A DNA stretch of 64,000 nucleotides from Druceiella hillmani (lineage: Eukaryota; Arthropoda; Insecta; Lepidoptera; Hepialidae): positions 5,322,501 through 5,386,500 of the forward strand of contig JAYKKI010000095.1 of assembly GCA_039881145.1 (NCBI GenBank), given 5' to 3'. Under the pieces are notes generated by a model that saw only the letters and a list, made by a program, of their open reading frames with translations, made no database searches and was not told where the DNA came from. This document shows, piece by piece, positions 13,501-24,810 of the stretch (positions are counted from its first letter, which is position 1; every line of letters starts with the position of its first letter). Both the position numbers and the translations under genes were made by a program.

Positions 13501-14484
13501 ATTGATATTTTTGTCTAGACGTGTGTTTAAACGATAAGGTTATTATTTAAGAACTGTCATTAAAATTTTTGTTAGTAGTTCTTATCATTGCGTTATCATA
13601 TATTTAGTGAATGATTAACGATTTCTTTATGTAATGTTTTTAACATAAAACCTGTTTGAAACAATTACATTCCCATTTATTTTTTGCTAGAGTAGAACAG
13701 AAGCTTCAAGCATGCCTTATAACTCACAGTCTAGTGTTATATAACTGCCAACGTACACAATACTTTTTAGCAAAATATGTAGAAACTTGTAGAAATTTTT
13801 GAACGAAAGTGTTAGATTTAATAAGACCGCTTTCAATTTGATTCCTTATGAGATCCTGATGCATTTGTGGTCGAAGGTTTGGCTCCATACTTTATATATT
13901 TTTGAAAGATATAAAAATGAAAATAATTGAAAATCTGGAATGGAATTTAGATAGAGAAAATATTCATAATTGCTGTGAAATATTTTCATTCCTACGAATT
14001 ATAACTAATGACTGTGATCAGTAAGATATTTTAGGTTACGTTTTCAATTAACGTTTACATTCTGTTTCTTTCGTAGATCAAAGGATAACAACGATTTATG
14101 AATAGAATATGATTTGGTAGAGTTAATTAAGCAACTCCGGAGTCTATCTGTTGTTTAAATGTTTATGAAGAATATTTATTTTATGACTTATTCCCAGTTT
14201 CACAACGTTATTCCAAATTGCATATTATAAAAGATTATATTATTATAATTGAAAGTTTATTAAGGGGTTTTATAACTTACGAAATGAACACTTTTTCAAA
14301 ATATATTTAATACAAGGTAAGATAAATAATGAACTTTTATAAAAAATGTATGTACAGAGTTTAGGAGAAAGTATATTCGAGAAGATTCTACGGATGAGTA
14401 CATATATATAAAGAGTTGAGTTCTTCAACGTCATTTGAAGCGATCTTGAGGACCTCATGATTGGCGAGTCAACATTGAAAAAAT
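10576..14484. other. No recognised gene; minor repeats
   Basis: At about 10848 a 'tttttgaagtcggt' motif matches the end of the element at 17950-19030 and is probably a fragment of that family. Around 12376-12480 a 'gggttgtcaattctccc' stretch resembles the edge of a small DNA transposon. Near 12695 'gcttcgtccgcgtgga' resembles lepidopteran repeat sequence. The open frames at 11027-11278 and 12592-12822 look incidental. Confidence 0.4.
11350..11482. repeat. 32-bp tandem repeat, four copies
   Basis: 'ataaataactactacaatta' recurs at 11352, 11384, 11416 and 11448, a constant 32-base step. Small changes occur in the first and last copies. Confidence 0.95.
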
Positions 14485-15440
14485 ATGGACGATATTAAGA
14501 CCCACCTGCGTTGTTGCTTGATTGAAGAATTTCAGTCTGGAAATTCTACAGCACAAGCCCCATGCAGTAAAGTCGAGAAGCAGCTCTCGATATCATCTCT
14601 GAAATTACTGGAAGGCGATGATTCCATTGATTCCCGAGTGACGATTATACGTTAAGGGAAAAATCCAGGTTTGGTCGAATGGTTAATTTTGAAATAAATA
14701 AATTAAAATTGCCAATTGAAGAATATCTCAGATTTTCAATGTGAGCTTTGACTATTCCATTTGAAGTTCATAAATCAGTAGAGAAATATTTACACAAATT
14801 AGGCTACAAATAGCGTTCAGATAGCTCATGATTTGAGTCAGCGTCAAGTCAATTGTTGTATAATATATGTACACAACCTAAGTTTCTCGCGTGCATTAAA
14901 CTGATTGACTCACTTTATCATTGTGAACGGAAGTGAGTGGAGTAGAACTGGGAGAATCAAATTGGTAATACCCAATGGCCGTCAAAAGGAATTTCGTAAA
15001 CCGGTGCCAAAATTGAACACCATCACAAAAAAATAATATGATGTATTTGACTAGATATTAATGGAATCATGTGTTGGGAAATACTTCCTAGTATTACTAT
15101 TGTTACCGCAATGGTATACTGTAATCAGCTTCAAAATTTAGAATTTGGACTTCGTCGGAAACATCTCTAGCACAATGAAGTTTTCTTCTTGTGTTTTGAA
15201 CGCTTCTATTTAATAATACCTCTCGCATGTTGCAAGAATTATTCGATCAAGATCATGAAGCTGAGATGGGAAATTACTCCATATCACCCTTATTCACCAG
15301 AGATCTGGCAACACCCGCCTTTTATTTATTTAGGTTATTACGTAATGCTTTGCTTGAAATATGTTGATGATTAGAATCATTTTCGAGAGTTACTTAATGA
15401 ATGTCTGAATTAAAATCTGCGGTTTTTTTTTTATTTTGGT
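14485..15440 (+). pseudogene. Mariner-family transposase pseudogene
   Basis: This is a decayed copy of the transposase of a mariner (IS630/Tc1 superfamily) element, which cuts and pastes the element at TA sites. An ATG at 14485 opens with MDDIKTHLRCCLIEEFQSGN, matching the mariner N-terminal helix-turn-helix start. Later pieces appear in shifting frames in the expected order: HKSVEKYLHKLGYK (about 14770), a short 'QWPS' segment (about 14970), YCNQLQNLEFGLRR (about 15115-15160), and LRWEITPYHPYSPE (about 15260-15305), the conserved C-terminal block normally ending in PYSPDL. Multiple stops and frameshifts interrupt it, so it cannot make active enzyme. Its length fits a nearly full-length ~345-codon gene. 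Terminal inverted repeats were not located. Confidence 0.85.
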
Positions 15441-16069
15441 GCTGTTCATTATTTGCTAAAATAGATAGAGATGGACAGTCGATTAAGATGGTACGTATGC
15501 CATGTATGAGCAGTGTAATTAACTGAGATACAGTTATAAATATTTTCTCTTTCAAAACGCTCATTTTTATTGGCCAATTCAGTACATTTCAACATAATTG
15601 TTTTGTAAACGCAAATAAAAATAATTTATGTGCATAAAATGGAACGATTTTGAACGGAGCAAGTTTATTTTAACATCTCAAACGATTCATTTTTCGATTG
15701 CGTATCGTTGCAACTGATAACGGTATCTTTCGGTTGCCGTTTTACACTTTTTGGCAGGAATAAAGAAGTTAACTGGAATTTGCTGCCTCTTTGTTTGCTG
15801 GTTCTTTTACTCTCGATACTGCTATTTCTTTCGACAACATTTTGTTTGTATAGCCGGTCATACCAAATTTAATTTTTCATCTTGCTTTAAAAAAAAGAAA
15901 TTGAAATATTTATTGATAATTCATAAATTAATAGACTTTGTTTACGCGACTGTTGAATAGTTTAAATAAAATTGTGGAAAGATACGTCATAAAACATGTT
16001 TTTTATTTATTGCCATATAATAATTTATAAATGTATTTATTATCTTCGTTTTAACATTCCGTATTTACA
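15441..16069. other. No recognised gene
   Basis: Contains mixed-composition sequence with 'attggcc' and 'cataaaa' motifs near 15570-15650. The open frame at 15751-15960 (Cys/Phe-rich, 69 codons) has no family resemblance. Confidence 0.4.
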
Positions 16070-16850
16070 TTCTTGTTCAATTATGTTTTAACGTTCACCA
16101 ATTACGTAGCTTTACAATCTGTTCCAATTATGTCTAAACGTTAAATTAGTTCCGTAGCTTTAAATTTGATGCGATTATGTCTAAAAATTCACAAGTTCCG
16201 TAGGTCTACAATCTGACCCAATTATATCTTAACGTTCACTGGTTCCGCAGCTTCACAACCTGATTCAATTAAGTCTTAACTTTCACCAGTTCCGCAGCTT
16301 TACAATCTGAGGTAACTATATCTAGACGTTAACTGGTTCTATAGCTTTAAAATCTGAATCAGTTATGACTAGACGTTCACTAGTTCCGTAGCTCTACTAT
16401 CTAATCCAATGATGTCTCAACGTTCACTAGTTATGTAGATTTACAATCTGATCCAATTATGTCTTAACGTTACATTAGTTCCGTTGCTTCACAATCGGAT
16501 GCAATTATGTCTAGACGCTCACAAGTTCCGTAGCTCTTTAATCTAATCCAATTATTTTTTAACATTCGCTGGTTTCGTAATTTCACAATCTGATTCAATT
16601 ACGTTTGAACTTTCATCTGTTCTGTAGCTTTACAATTTAATTTAATTATGTCTCAAAGTTCGCTAGTTCCGTGGCTCTCAATTTGATCCAATTATGTCTT
16701 ACCGTTACATTAGTTCAGTAGCTTTACAATGTGATTGAATTATGTCTAGATATCCAATAATTTCGTAGCTTTACAATCTGACCCATTTATATAATAACTT
16801 TCTCTGCTTCCGTAGTTTTACTAGCTGATTTAATTATGCCTTAGTAAACA
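16070..16850 (+). repeat. Decayed 47-bp minisatellite, about 16 copies
   Basis: A 'gtagctttacaatctgatcc' core followed by 'aattatgtcttaacgttcac' recurs about every 45-49 bases from 16106 to about 16812. Copies are heavily diverged by substitutions and small indels. This indicates an old array no longer being homogenised, in contrast with the young 125-bp array in the same window. Confidence 0.9.
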
Positions 16851-17199
16851 TACCCTTTTATGAACCCATTTCGACCTGTATTTTCTCTTATAAAGTAAAA
16901 TTATTTAAATTAAATTTTCTCACTTATAATATTATTTTTTAAATTTCTGTCTTCACTTATATCGTAAAATGAAGGGCATGTACAGATACGTTATAAATAA
17001 TGTTAGTATAAACTTATCAGTTAATGAATTTGTTAATACGCGATTATTTAGCATTCTGCCCCTTTTAGAAGGAAATAAAACTAAATAGAGTGACGTTATT
17101 TTGAAGGTTTCAGGCTTCAAAAGGTAAGGGCGGAATCCTTTCAGATCACTCTCATGTCCTTCCATTAGACTGTCGGTCACAACTGTTTTTTTCAGCAAT

Positions 17200-17645
17200 C
17201 ATTTGACATGGAAACTTAAAATTTGGCATTGTGATAGAGAATTTTTATATAACTTAATAATTAACAATCAAAAATATTTGTATGTATATTTTTGAGTGTG
17301 TAAATAAGGAAAACTATATTTTTTATTTCCTGTATCGTGTGCGATATCAACTGAAAGACCAATTTTTAAGGAGATTTTACACCTATTTTTAAAATTGACT
17401 TAAATCATATCGAAAAACTAAACAAAGATTCTAAATTTTACAGTTTTTGAGATATTCGCTGTGTTTTACGCTTCTGAAAGATATACTGGGTGATATAATA
17501 ATATGGTGAAAAATAATATGAATAATAGTATTTGTATATAGTTTAATATAAACGTTATGTAGCTTTAAATATATTTATATGCCTAAATTTATACGGAATT
17601 CCCGTAGCGCGTGTTCTAGTAGTATTTGACAAACTTTTGTTTAAT
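17200..17645 (+). mobile_element. Interspersed repeat family A, diverged copy
   Basis: It shares ordered motifs with the copies at 28605-29165 and 61010-61600: 'aaatttggcattgtgatag', 'gatatcaactgaaagacc', 'tgtgttttacgc' followed by 'tgaaagatata', and 'gtgaaaaata', ending near 'ttgacaaacttttg'. No protein is encoded. The class of this family (DNA transposon or retroelement) cannot be decided from these copies. Confidence 0.65.
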
Positions 17646-17949
17646 ATTTATTTAATCAATACATGAATAATATTTTACCCTACTATGCCGTAGCGAATAG
17701 GAAGTGTTTTACAATTAGTTGTATATGTATCTTATATTCCCTTATGACTTCTAGTCTACTAATTCGATCTTCACAAATAAAATGCCTTTTGATTTTTCTT
17801 AACACTATGAATGGTTGATTTTTTCTCTCTTGAAATCTATCACGACTGCTGTCACAACTTGAAAGAGCTTTGAAAGACTGTTTCAAAAATATACAAGTTC
17901 TGTACGAAAATCACCCATAATAATAAAACCAGTTGGTAGACAGTGCTGG

Positions 17950-19032
17950 CACCGACTTCAAAAATAAGTAACTTAGTTATTTATTGGAAATAAGTTGGTC
18001 TTATTTTGAGTTAATTATTTTTTACTTTTTAGTACCTACCTTTTTTGAAGTCGTTTTTTAAAAATATATTTTATAACTCAGGTAATTTTACAAGTAATTA
18101 TCACAATTATTTTCTTTCTTGGAATATTGGATATTTATTAAAAGTCACGGACAAAAGTTAGTACATAATTTCCTCTTTGCCTAAAGTTGATTATCAACGA
18201 TACATAGAAATAAAGCGATAGTAGTAGCCACCAATGGTTATCTCTTAGCAGTTGAGGAGTTCGGTTCTTCATATCCGAAATCCAATATCAGATTTTGCAA
18301 ATTGAAAACTACCACTTGAGGAGTTTCGTTCTCCACATCCAAAATCTAATATCATATTTTGCAAAATAATAACAAAAGTAACAACTAATCAGTAGCATAT
18401 ATATTGAATCATGATCGATTTACTACCATCCCTTAAGGTGTTATTCATCCTCAGAACTCATCATCACGCACTGACCTAGTCGATGGTGCAGTTATTTTGT
18501 AAAGTAAAAATTACCAGTAATAAATATCTTGAATCGCCTTTGATTTACCATCTTCCGATAAGGAGTTTCATTGATCATCTATAGAACGCATCATCAGACT
18601 CTGTCATGATCGATAGTGTAGTTATTTTGCAAAGTAACAATTACCAGTAGAAAATATCTTGAATCACTTTCAATTTTCTACCACCCGTTAAGGAGTTTCA
18701 TTGTTCATCTCCAGAACTCATCATCAGGCACGGACCTGATTGACGGTGTAGTTATTTTGCAAAGTAATAACTCCTAGTAGCAAATATCTTTAATGACAGT
18801 ACGCAAAATAACAACTACCCGTAGCAAATATCTTGAATTAGAATCATTTATTAGAATCGTTCATTTCCGGACTTCATCATCAGATCATCATCATATTTAT
18901 ATGGGACTACACTTATAGCTTTATCTTTCAAATAAAAATCATCAAAATCGGTAAACTAGATAAAGATTTATCGCTGAACATACATAAAAAAAATCCGACG
19001 ACCTAAGAACTCCTTTTGTGAAGTCGGTTAAT
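17950..19032. mobile_element. Element with 'accgacttca / gaagtcggt' ends and internal repeats
   Basis: It begins at 'accgacttcaaaaa' (17951) and finishes at 'tgaagtcggtt' (about 19018-19028), inverted complements of each other. The interior (about 18250-18870) holds three to four diverged tandem units of roughly 170 bases with the shared phrases 'gtagttattttgcaaagta', 'aaatatcttgaatc' and 'cagaactcatcatca'. A similar inner end, 'ttttttgaagtcg', occurs at about 18043, so a smaller element or internal deletion derivative may be nested. No coding capacity. I recall this family as abundant in Lepidoptera but cannot name it. Confidence 0.65.
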
Positions 19033-19420
19033 AATTACTTCTATCGTTAAAACTCGAGGCTGGCGCGCTAGTCAATAATAAAGTACACGCGTGACATATG
19101 CAACTTTAGCGCACATACTGTATTTACATATATACTTATTTGTATTATTCGTTTTCCCAAAACAGTTTCCTCAAATATGGCGTCGTTTTGTTTTGCTTGA
19201 TTATATTTATAACTTACTTCTGCAAGACGTATAAATTAAAACATGACGTCGTCATCACCACGCGTGCAAGATACGTGAAACAAAAGCTATTTTTGATATT
19301 TCACATATTATGATTTGTTACTTTAGATATTGTTGCAACCGTGTCGCGCTCGTATTTAATCGGGCGCAATAAATGCATATAAATACATTGCCACATGTTT
19401 GGATATAAAACAAATATAAA
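19033..19420. promoter_or_regulatory. GC/CpG-enriched island, possible regulatory DNA
   Basis: Mixed-composition sequence with CpG-containing words (ggcgcgct, cacgcgtg, gtcgcgctcg), a palindromic 'atgacgtcgtcat'-like motif near 19243, and 'gggcgcaataaatgcat' near 19363. These resemble bZIP and homeodomain/Caudal-type sites. No open frame. Regulatory function is inference only. Confidence 0.25.
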
Positions 19421-19629
19421 ACATGCAAAGCAATACATCTAAATAAACAACTATTCATTAAGCCTTTGAACTTCGAAAGAATGCTTGTCAATTAGATATT
19501 TTTAGAATGATCGTAGTACTGTCCTCCGTTATATATTATGATATTATATATTTAAACTTCTTAAAAAGAGAAAAAATGACGTCATTTTTTACTTCATTAT
19601 ATTTTGAAAGAGTAGTTTAAAACTTAAGT

Positions 19630-19890
19630 TTTCTTCGCAATTTATTACTTTGAATTTATCCTTTCTTCGCAATCATATGCTCTGAAACAGTAGATAGTGA
19701 AAATTTCTTACCGGTCATATGAATGATTAGCAGGTTATCTTTCTTCGCAATTGCATACTTTGAATTTATCCTTTCTTCGCAATCATATGCTCTGAAACAG
19801 TAGGTAGTGAAAATTTCTTACCGGTCATATGAATGATTAGCAGGTTATCTTTCTTCGCAATTGCATACTTTGAATTTATCCTTCCTACAC
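19630..19890 (+). repeat. 110-bp tandem repeat, about 2.4 copies
   Basis: 'actttgaatttatcctttc' and 'cttcgcaatcatatgctctg' repeat at a 110-base step (19647, 19757, 19867). The two full copies are almost identical. Confidence 0.95.
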
Positions 19891-19898
19891 AATTACAT

Positions 19899-20220
19899 GT
19901 TTTGAAAGGGTAATTTAACATTTGTTTTCATTCATAATTTTAAATTATAAAATATTACGTTTGTTATTGAGAAAAATATATTTTATTTCTGGATTTATCT
20001 CCTATGATACATTTCAATTTGAAGACTTTAACTTTTGTTCTAGTGTAACAGCAAGTAGATGTTTTGAAAGGGTAATTTAACATTTGTTTTCATTCATAAT
20101 TTTAAATTATAAAATGTTACGTTTGTTATTGAGAAAAATATATTTTATTTCTGGATTTATTTCCTATCATACATTTCAATTTGAAGACTTTAACTTTTGT
20201 TCTAGTGTAACAGCAAGTAG
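19899..20220 (+). repeat. 161-bp tandem duplication
   Basis: Bases 19899-20059 and 20060-20220 are the same sequence with only a few substitutions. The unit starts 'tgttttgaaagggtaattta' and ends 'gtgtaacagcaagtaga'. It directly follows the 110-bp array. Confidence 0.97.
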
Positions 20221-20548
20221 AAAAAAAATAAAATTGGCGTTAAGTTAATTTTACGCGGTGAATATGTTATTAAATTTACAATTCACAGAGATAAATAATA
20301 AAAGTGTGGTCGAATTATCCACGCAAGAGCAGATGATGACAGTTAAGTATTTTATTGTTGTCGAATATACTAATTAATAATATATTAATATCCATTGGAA
20401 ATTTTGGGTCACCTGTACATATAAATAAAATTGAAGTGTCTGTTTTTTTGAATATGTTTATTGCTTATGCATGATATGGTCATAATAAATTAATTACCAT
20501 TAAAATATTGAATATATTTGGCGTTAATTTTGTATAAATTCATTATTC

Positions 20549-20764
20549 ACAATTAAATGAAACTAAGTGATGTAGTATTATTTCTACTTTCAGTAGTTCT
20601 TTACCACGACCTAGGTTTCGTTGTATTACAACATCTTCGGATGGGCTATTAGCAAAGATCTTTTCCCACCTGAAGATGTTGTAATACAACGAAACCTAGG
20701 TCGTGGTAAAGAACTTAAAGAAAGTAGAAATACTACTACATCGTGTAGTTTCATTTAATTGTGG
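20549..20764. mobile_element. Fold-back (long inverted repeat) element
   Basis: Arms of about 92-96 bases (20549-20640 and 20669-20764) are near-perfect inverted complements separated by about 28 bases. The inner 45 bases of each arm are essentially identical ('ccacgacctaggtttcgttg' in the left arm). The outer parts show a few mismatches and small indels near 'ctactttcagtagttct' and 'cttaaagaaagtag'. No coding capacity. Most likely a MITE or fold-back transposon; a transcript would form a long double-stranded hairpin. Confidence 0.85.
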
Positions 20765-23099
20765 ACCATTAAAATATATTAATTACCACTGATAAAAATG
20801 TATTTGATTTTATTTCCAAGCAAGTCGTATGCAGATTTAATGTATCAATGTTCAGCTATAATATAAATTAAGTTTAGTATTCATTATGTTAATTCATGAG
20901 GTTTAGTATCTTTTAACCTTCTCAATTCGTGGGTGATATCCAGGAATCGAATAACTGCTACGTTTGTATACCTTGGGATTTGTTTTTCATTTTAATAGCA
21001 GTGAAGTGTCTGTCTCGCTTTCTTTTAGATTCGTGGGATTCTTTACAGGATACTTGAATATAAACAATTCTTGTAAAGTTCTTGTCTGTCGTTTTGTTTA
21101 TTCATCTGTTTGTCCGGGGCAAATCAGAAACGTTTAATTTAGTAGCAAAGTGCGCTCAATCTGCTAATAATTTCATATAGATATCTCATAAGTTGTTGTA
21201 GAAAATTTTTTAAAAATGGTGGATAGCCAACATAAATAAGGTAACCACTGGATGACGCATCAACACAAAATCTCTAGCCGCGCGCTGGCACAATCTATGC
21301 CGCCGCTCCGGGTGAAGAGCTTGCGCGTCTTCAGTAAGAAAACAAGTGTCACAGCGAAAGTTTCTCGTAATTTTAAATCAAAATTAAATAAACTACGCCT
21401 TCTTGTGCTATAAAATGTGCCAAAACAGAAGCATTACACCGTCATTTCAGAAAGATGGAATTACTTTTCATAAATAAGTGCATTGTTAACTATTATGTAT
21501 ACAAGATATTTATTTATGAACTACAATACGTTCATAGATTTCTGTCTCTTGAGTTTTATGGAGAAAATTTACAGGAGAAAAATAGACAACAAGAAGTTTT
21601 TTCTATTATTCTCCTGTAAATATTTATATTTAAATATAAGATTATTTTGCGTAATAGTTTATTCAATTAATATAGTGATTATAATATAATTAAAATCCTA
21701 TTTTGATATAAAGATGTTTTTGATTCATTCAAATCCTTACTTTGAAATATATTATCGACAATGCGTAATTATCGAGCAAACTACATCCCTATGTTACCCC
21801 AAGGGACAAAGCACTGATTGGCTAATGGTGTCGTTGTACGTTTATACTAATGAACAGTGGCTAGCTAGGGTTTCATACAAATTTATTCTATGGTAGCCAA
21901 CGTCGAAACTCACAAAAGAGGGTTGGGCGGCGCAAGATTTAAATTAAATTAATTATTCGTGTCTAATACAAAAACATAACGTAAACGCATTAAAAAACTT
22001 GTATTCGCGATATACTTGCATTTCCAAATTTCAGACAGCCGAAATCGCAAGATGCCGCTAGTTATTCGTATAAATTTTCTCATACTGTTTTTTTTTACTT
22101 TGAAACGAAAACTTTTGACTTATTACCTTTTTAACGATTCAGTTATTTGGATAGGTGCCAAAATGCCGTGGGCATTTAAATAGTTGTGTTTTTAGTTTGA
22201 GTTGATATTAGCTATTACGTGGGAAATAATAATGTACAGTGTCCTGAGGAATGACACTGGTCATAACTTGCACCGTTGGAAGTATAATTAATGGGAGCGA
22301 TTACAAAAATAGTTAAGTGACACATTCTAGTTATCAATATATATTAAGTTATATATTTGTGATAAATATTAAATTCTCTTTTGAAGTCGTGCCGTATCTA
22401 TTTTTATACTTTTTTTTCTTGAGAATGAGTATATATATAATATTTCTTTAATGGAGATATAAAATTTCGTTTTTCTCGTCAAATATTACTTCTAATATCA
22501 AAACGAATAGATAAATTATGAGAATTATATAAAGCTATTTACACTCTAACCTCTTCGAGACTTGGTTCGTGACTTTAAATTTATATGATTTTATATAGTT
22601 TTATTTACGTGACATTATATTAGTGTGATATGAGAGCTTATGACATTGAACATTGCGTTTCTATATGATGTTTTCTTTGCTAATTTGTTCCCGCTTGGTA
22701 GTTAAAAGGTATGTCTTGATGTTTTTTTACGTAGTCCGATATTATGTAACTTGACTTGTGACACATTCAACGTTGGATATATTTTGTTTTAGGTTCTAAA
22801 AGTCTTTTGTTGTAGTTTTTTTTATTATCAGATAAAGTTTAAATAGCCATAAAGTAATAAGTGATGCTTTATATATTAAATTGGAATTTTCTCGATTTTA
22901 AAATAATATCTATATTTTAGATGACAGCAGTATCGAACCGATTCTTTAAAGGTTTTGATTAAAATGCTAACTTGTACTATTGTATTTTAACTTTTTTTGG
23001 GGAAAATGGGAGGAATTGCAAAACTTTCCAATTTTAATGATACTTAGCTGAAAAAAAAAGTATTTTTTATAATTACTTAAGATTTATTTTAAACTTCAT
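20765..23099. other. No recognised gene; one GC-richer patch
   Basis: A CpG-containing patch at about 21240-21350 ('ccgcgcgctggcac', 'gccgccgctccgggtg') interrupts AT-rich sequence. The open frames at 21483-21689 and 21714-21896 show no family resemblance. An imperfect palindrome 'tgtcctgaggaatgacactgg' type motif lies near 22240. Confidence 0.4.
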
Positions 23100-23470
23100 C
23101 ATGCCTTCGGTCCTTTTTAGAGTTTCAGTCTAGGTCGTCAACGAAGTTCGTGGTATCTACCTATTATGGTTGGCTTCAAAGTAATTTACTTATGTCACTT
23201 CCACCTTCTGTTGCTTCTCTTTTCTTTACTATCCAAGCACGTGTCAGTTGTTTCGCCCATAAACGTTCGCTTAGCGCTGACATAAGTCGATGCCGCGTCT
23301 TATTTCTTCGCATGTGTTGTCAATTAGTGCTCAGCATCATCTATCGCGTCACTCGACGCACGCATAATGCGAGCAGTCTTTTATTACTGTCGCACCGCGC
23401 CTCGCCAGATTGTCGTCATGACAACCGAATGAAACCTATCGCTCGTGACGAGAATAGGTAGTTTATATAT
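23100..23470. promoter_or_regulatory. CpG-enriched island with incidental open frame
   Basis: The sequence is clearly richer in CpG than its surroundings. The 103-codon frame at 23150-23461 (+) has no recognisable domain, and its Arg/Ser/Cys-rich content fits GC-rich non-coding DNA. It could be a promoter or conserved non-coding element. Confidence 0.25.
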
Positions 23471-23499
23471 TTTTATATGATCACGTCTCCCAGCAAGAT

Positions 23500-23800
23500 A
23501 GATAAAACTGTAGTAATGGAGTGCCGCGTCGCCCGCTTTTGATATATTTTACATTTTTTTTGTGTAGATCGTTATATAGTCTCTCTTCATATTCTAGGTC
23601 GCTCTGGTGTGGTAAAGGACATCCACGATGCTTTGCCACATTGATCGGTCTTGTGCGTCAAAAATTGCCCCACTCTTGGTCTTACCGATCTTCTTTAGTT
23701 CCGTCAGCAAAGGTCACTGCCAGGTCTGTTTCGGATGGTCACGTTCCTTCCATTGAGGGTTCAAATTCAAAGGCTGCTCGGGGACATGGATGGCTTCAAT
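23500..23800 (-). pseudogene. Non-LTR retrotransposon C-terminal tail, decayed
   Basis: Read on the minus strand, the pieces HPKQTW, LLTELKKIGKTKSG, DAQDRSMWQSIVDVLY and EYEERLYNDLHKK appear in order across frameshifts and a stop. They match the usual C-terminal end of non-LTR reverse transcriptases: a GRPK-type tryptophan block, then 'AQDRxxW'. Only the tail remains. It abuts, in opposite orientation, another non-LTR relic at 23830-24540. Confidence 0.55.
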
Positions 23801-23829
23801 CTAGTAAGTTCTATTTTTATTTGGTGCCA

Positions 23830-24540
23830 AAAAATACACTTCTCAATAAACGAGACTAAAACCAAATAAATGCAATTTGCGACCAACTCTGACTCAACCA
23901 CGCATTTTAAAATTGGTAATTACAAATTTGAAACGGCGAAATCCTTCACCTTCAATAAATGCAACTATTTGGCTCCAGAACTGAGGAGACGATCAACTGC
24001 AGCCAACAGATGCTTTCATGGAATAAGAAGATTTCTGAAATCCAATAATTTCAGAAGAAACACTAAACTACTGTTATATAAACGCTTAATCAGATCAGTA
24101 CTTATATGTGCATGTGAAACGTGGAATTGTCCCAAACTGGTGAAAAAACCCTTGCAATTTTCGAACGAAAAATCCTCAAATCCATCTTTGGTAGGTTATT
24201 TGACAGTGAGTTTTGGAGAAGGAGAACTAATGCTGAACTTTATCGCTTATTTAAAGAACCAGATAAAAAAAATTTAAAATTGAAAGTATGAAGTGGGCCG
24301 GCCATGTAATTAGAATGAAGGAAAATAGAACGAAAATACGATTATAGAACGCCAATTTTTCTGGCCAAACCAACTGACTCAAGAGGAAGAGGAAGACTCA
24401 AATTAAGATGGACGGACTGCCTAAAAAGCGTTTTCGACACTCTAAACATAACAAACTGGAAAACCATGGCGCCCAGAAAGAGGGCTTGGAACAGTCTGCT
24501 TGAGAAGGCCAGGGTCCACCGAGGACTGTCGAGCTACTGA
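23830..24540 (+). pseudogene. Non-LTR retrotransposon reverse transcriptase, 3' end
   Basis: A 5'-truncated, frameshifted end of a LINE-type polymerase. Pieces in order: INETKTK then MQFAT (with a stop between), HFKIGNYKFETAKSFTF, YKRLIRSVLICACETW (thumb-region block usually YK.LIRPVL.YG.E.W), MKWAGHVIRMKENR, and GRGRLKLRWTDCLKSVF followed by RAWNSLLEKARVHRGLSSY and a stop at 24538-24540. The stop runs into a short TGA/GATGA repeat, a typical 3' tail for such elements. It looks like an RTE- or jockey-like clade; the clade is not certain. The palm catalytic motif lies upstream and is absent. Confidence 0.85.
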
Positions 24541-24740
24541 TGATGATGACGAGTCACAATTAAATAGAATAAATTTAAATATAAATGTTTATTAAATATA
24601 TTAAATATAAATGTTTATTGTTATAAATTTTGTGGATATTGCCTTGCGTCTATTTTTACTTTACGTGAACAAATGCTATCAAATTATACTAAGTTGTATT
24701 AAACTTATTATATCCGATTGTGGGCAGAAAAAGGTAAATA

Positions 24741-24747
24741 TATATTT

Positions 24748-24807
<60 letters not shown>
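24741..24807. repeat. (TA)n microsatellite
   Basis: About 58 bases of AT dinucleotides. Two overlapping Tyr/Ile-rich frames arise from it and are not genes. A short duplication of 'ttaaatataaatgtttatt' lies just upstream at 24576-24620. Confidence 0.95.

Positions 24808-24810
<3 letters not shown>

Noticed and set aside
23150..23461. 103-codon frame as a gene
   Set aside because: Arises in CpG-rich DNA where stops are rare; no domain or splice evidence.
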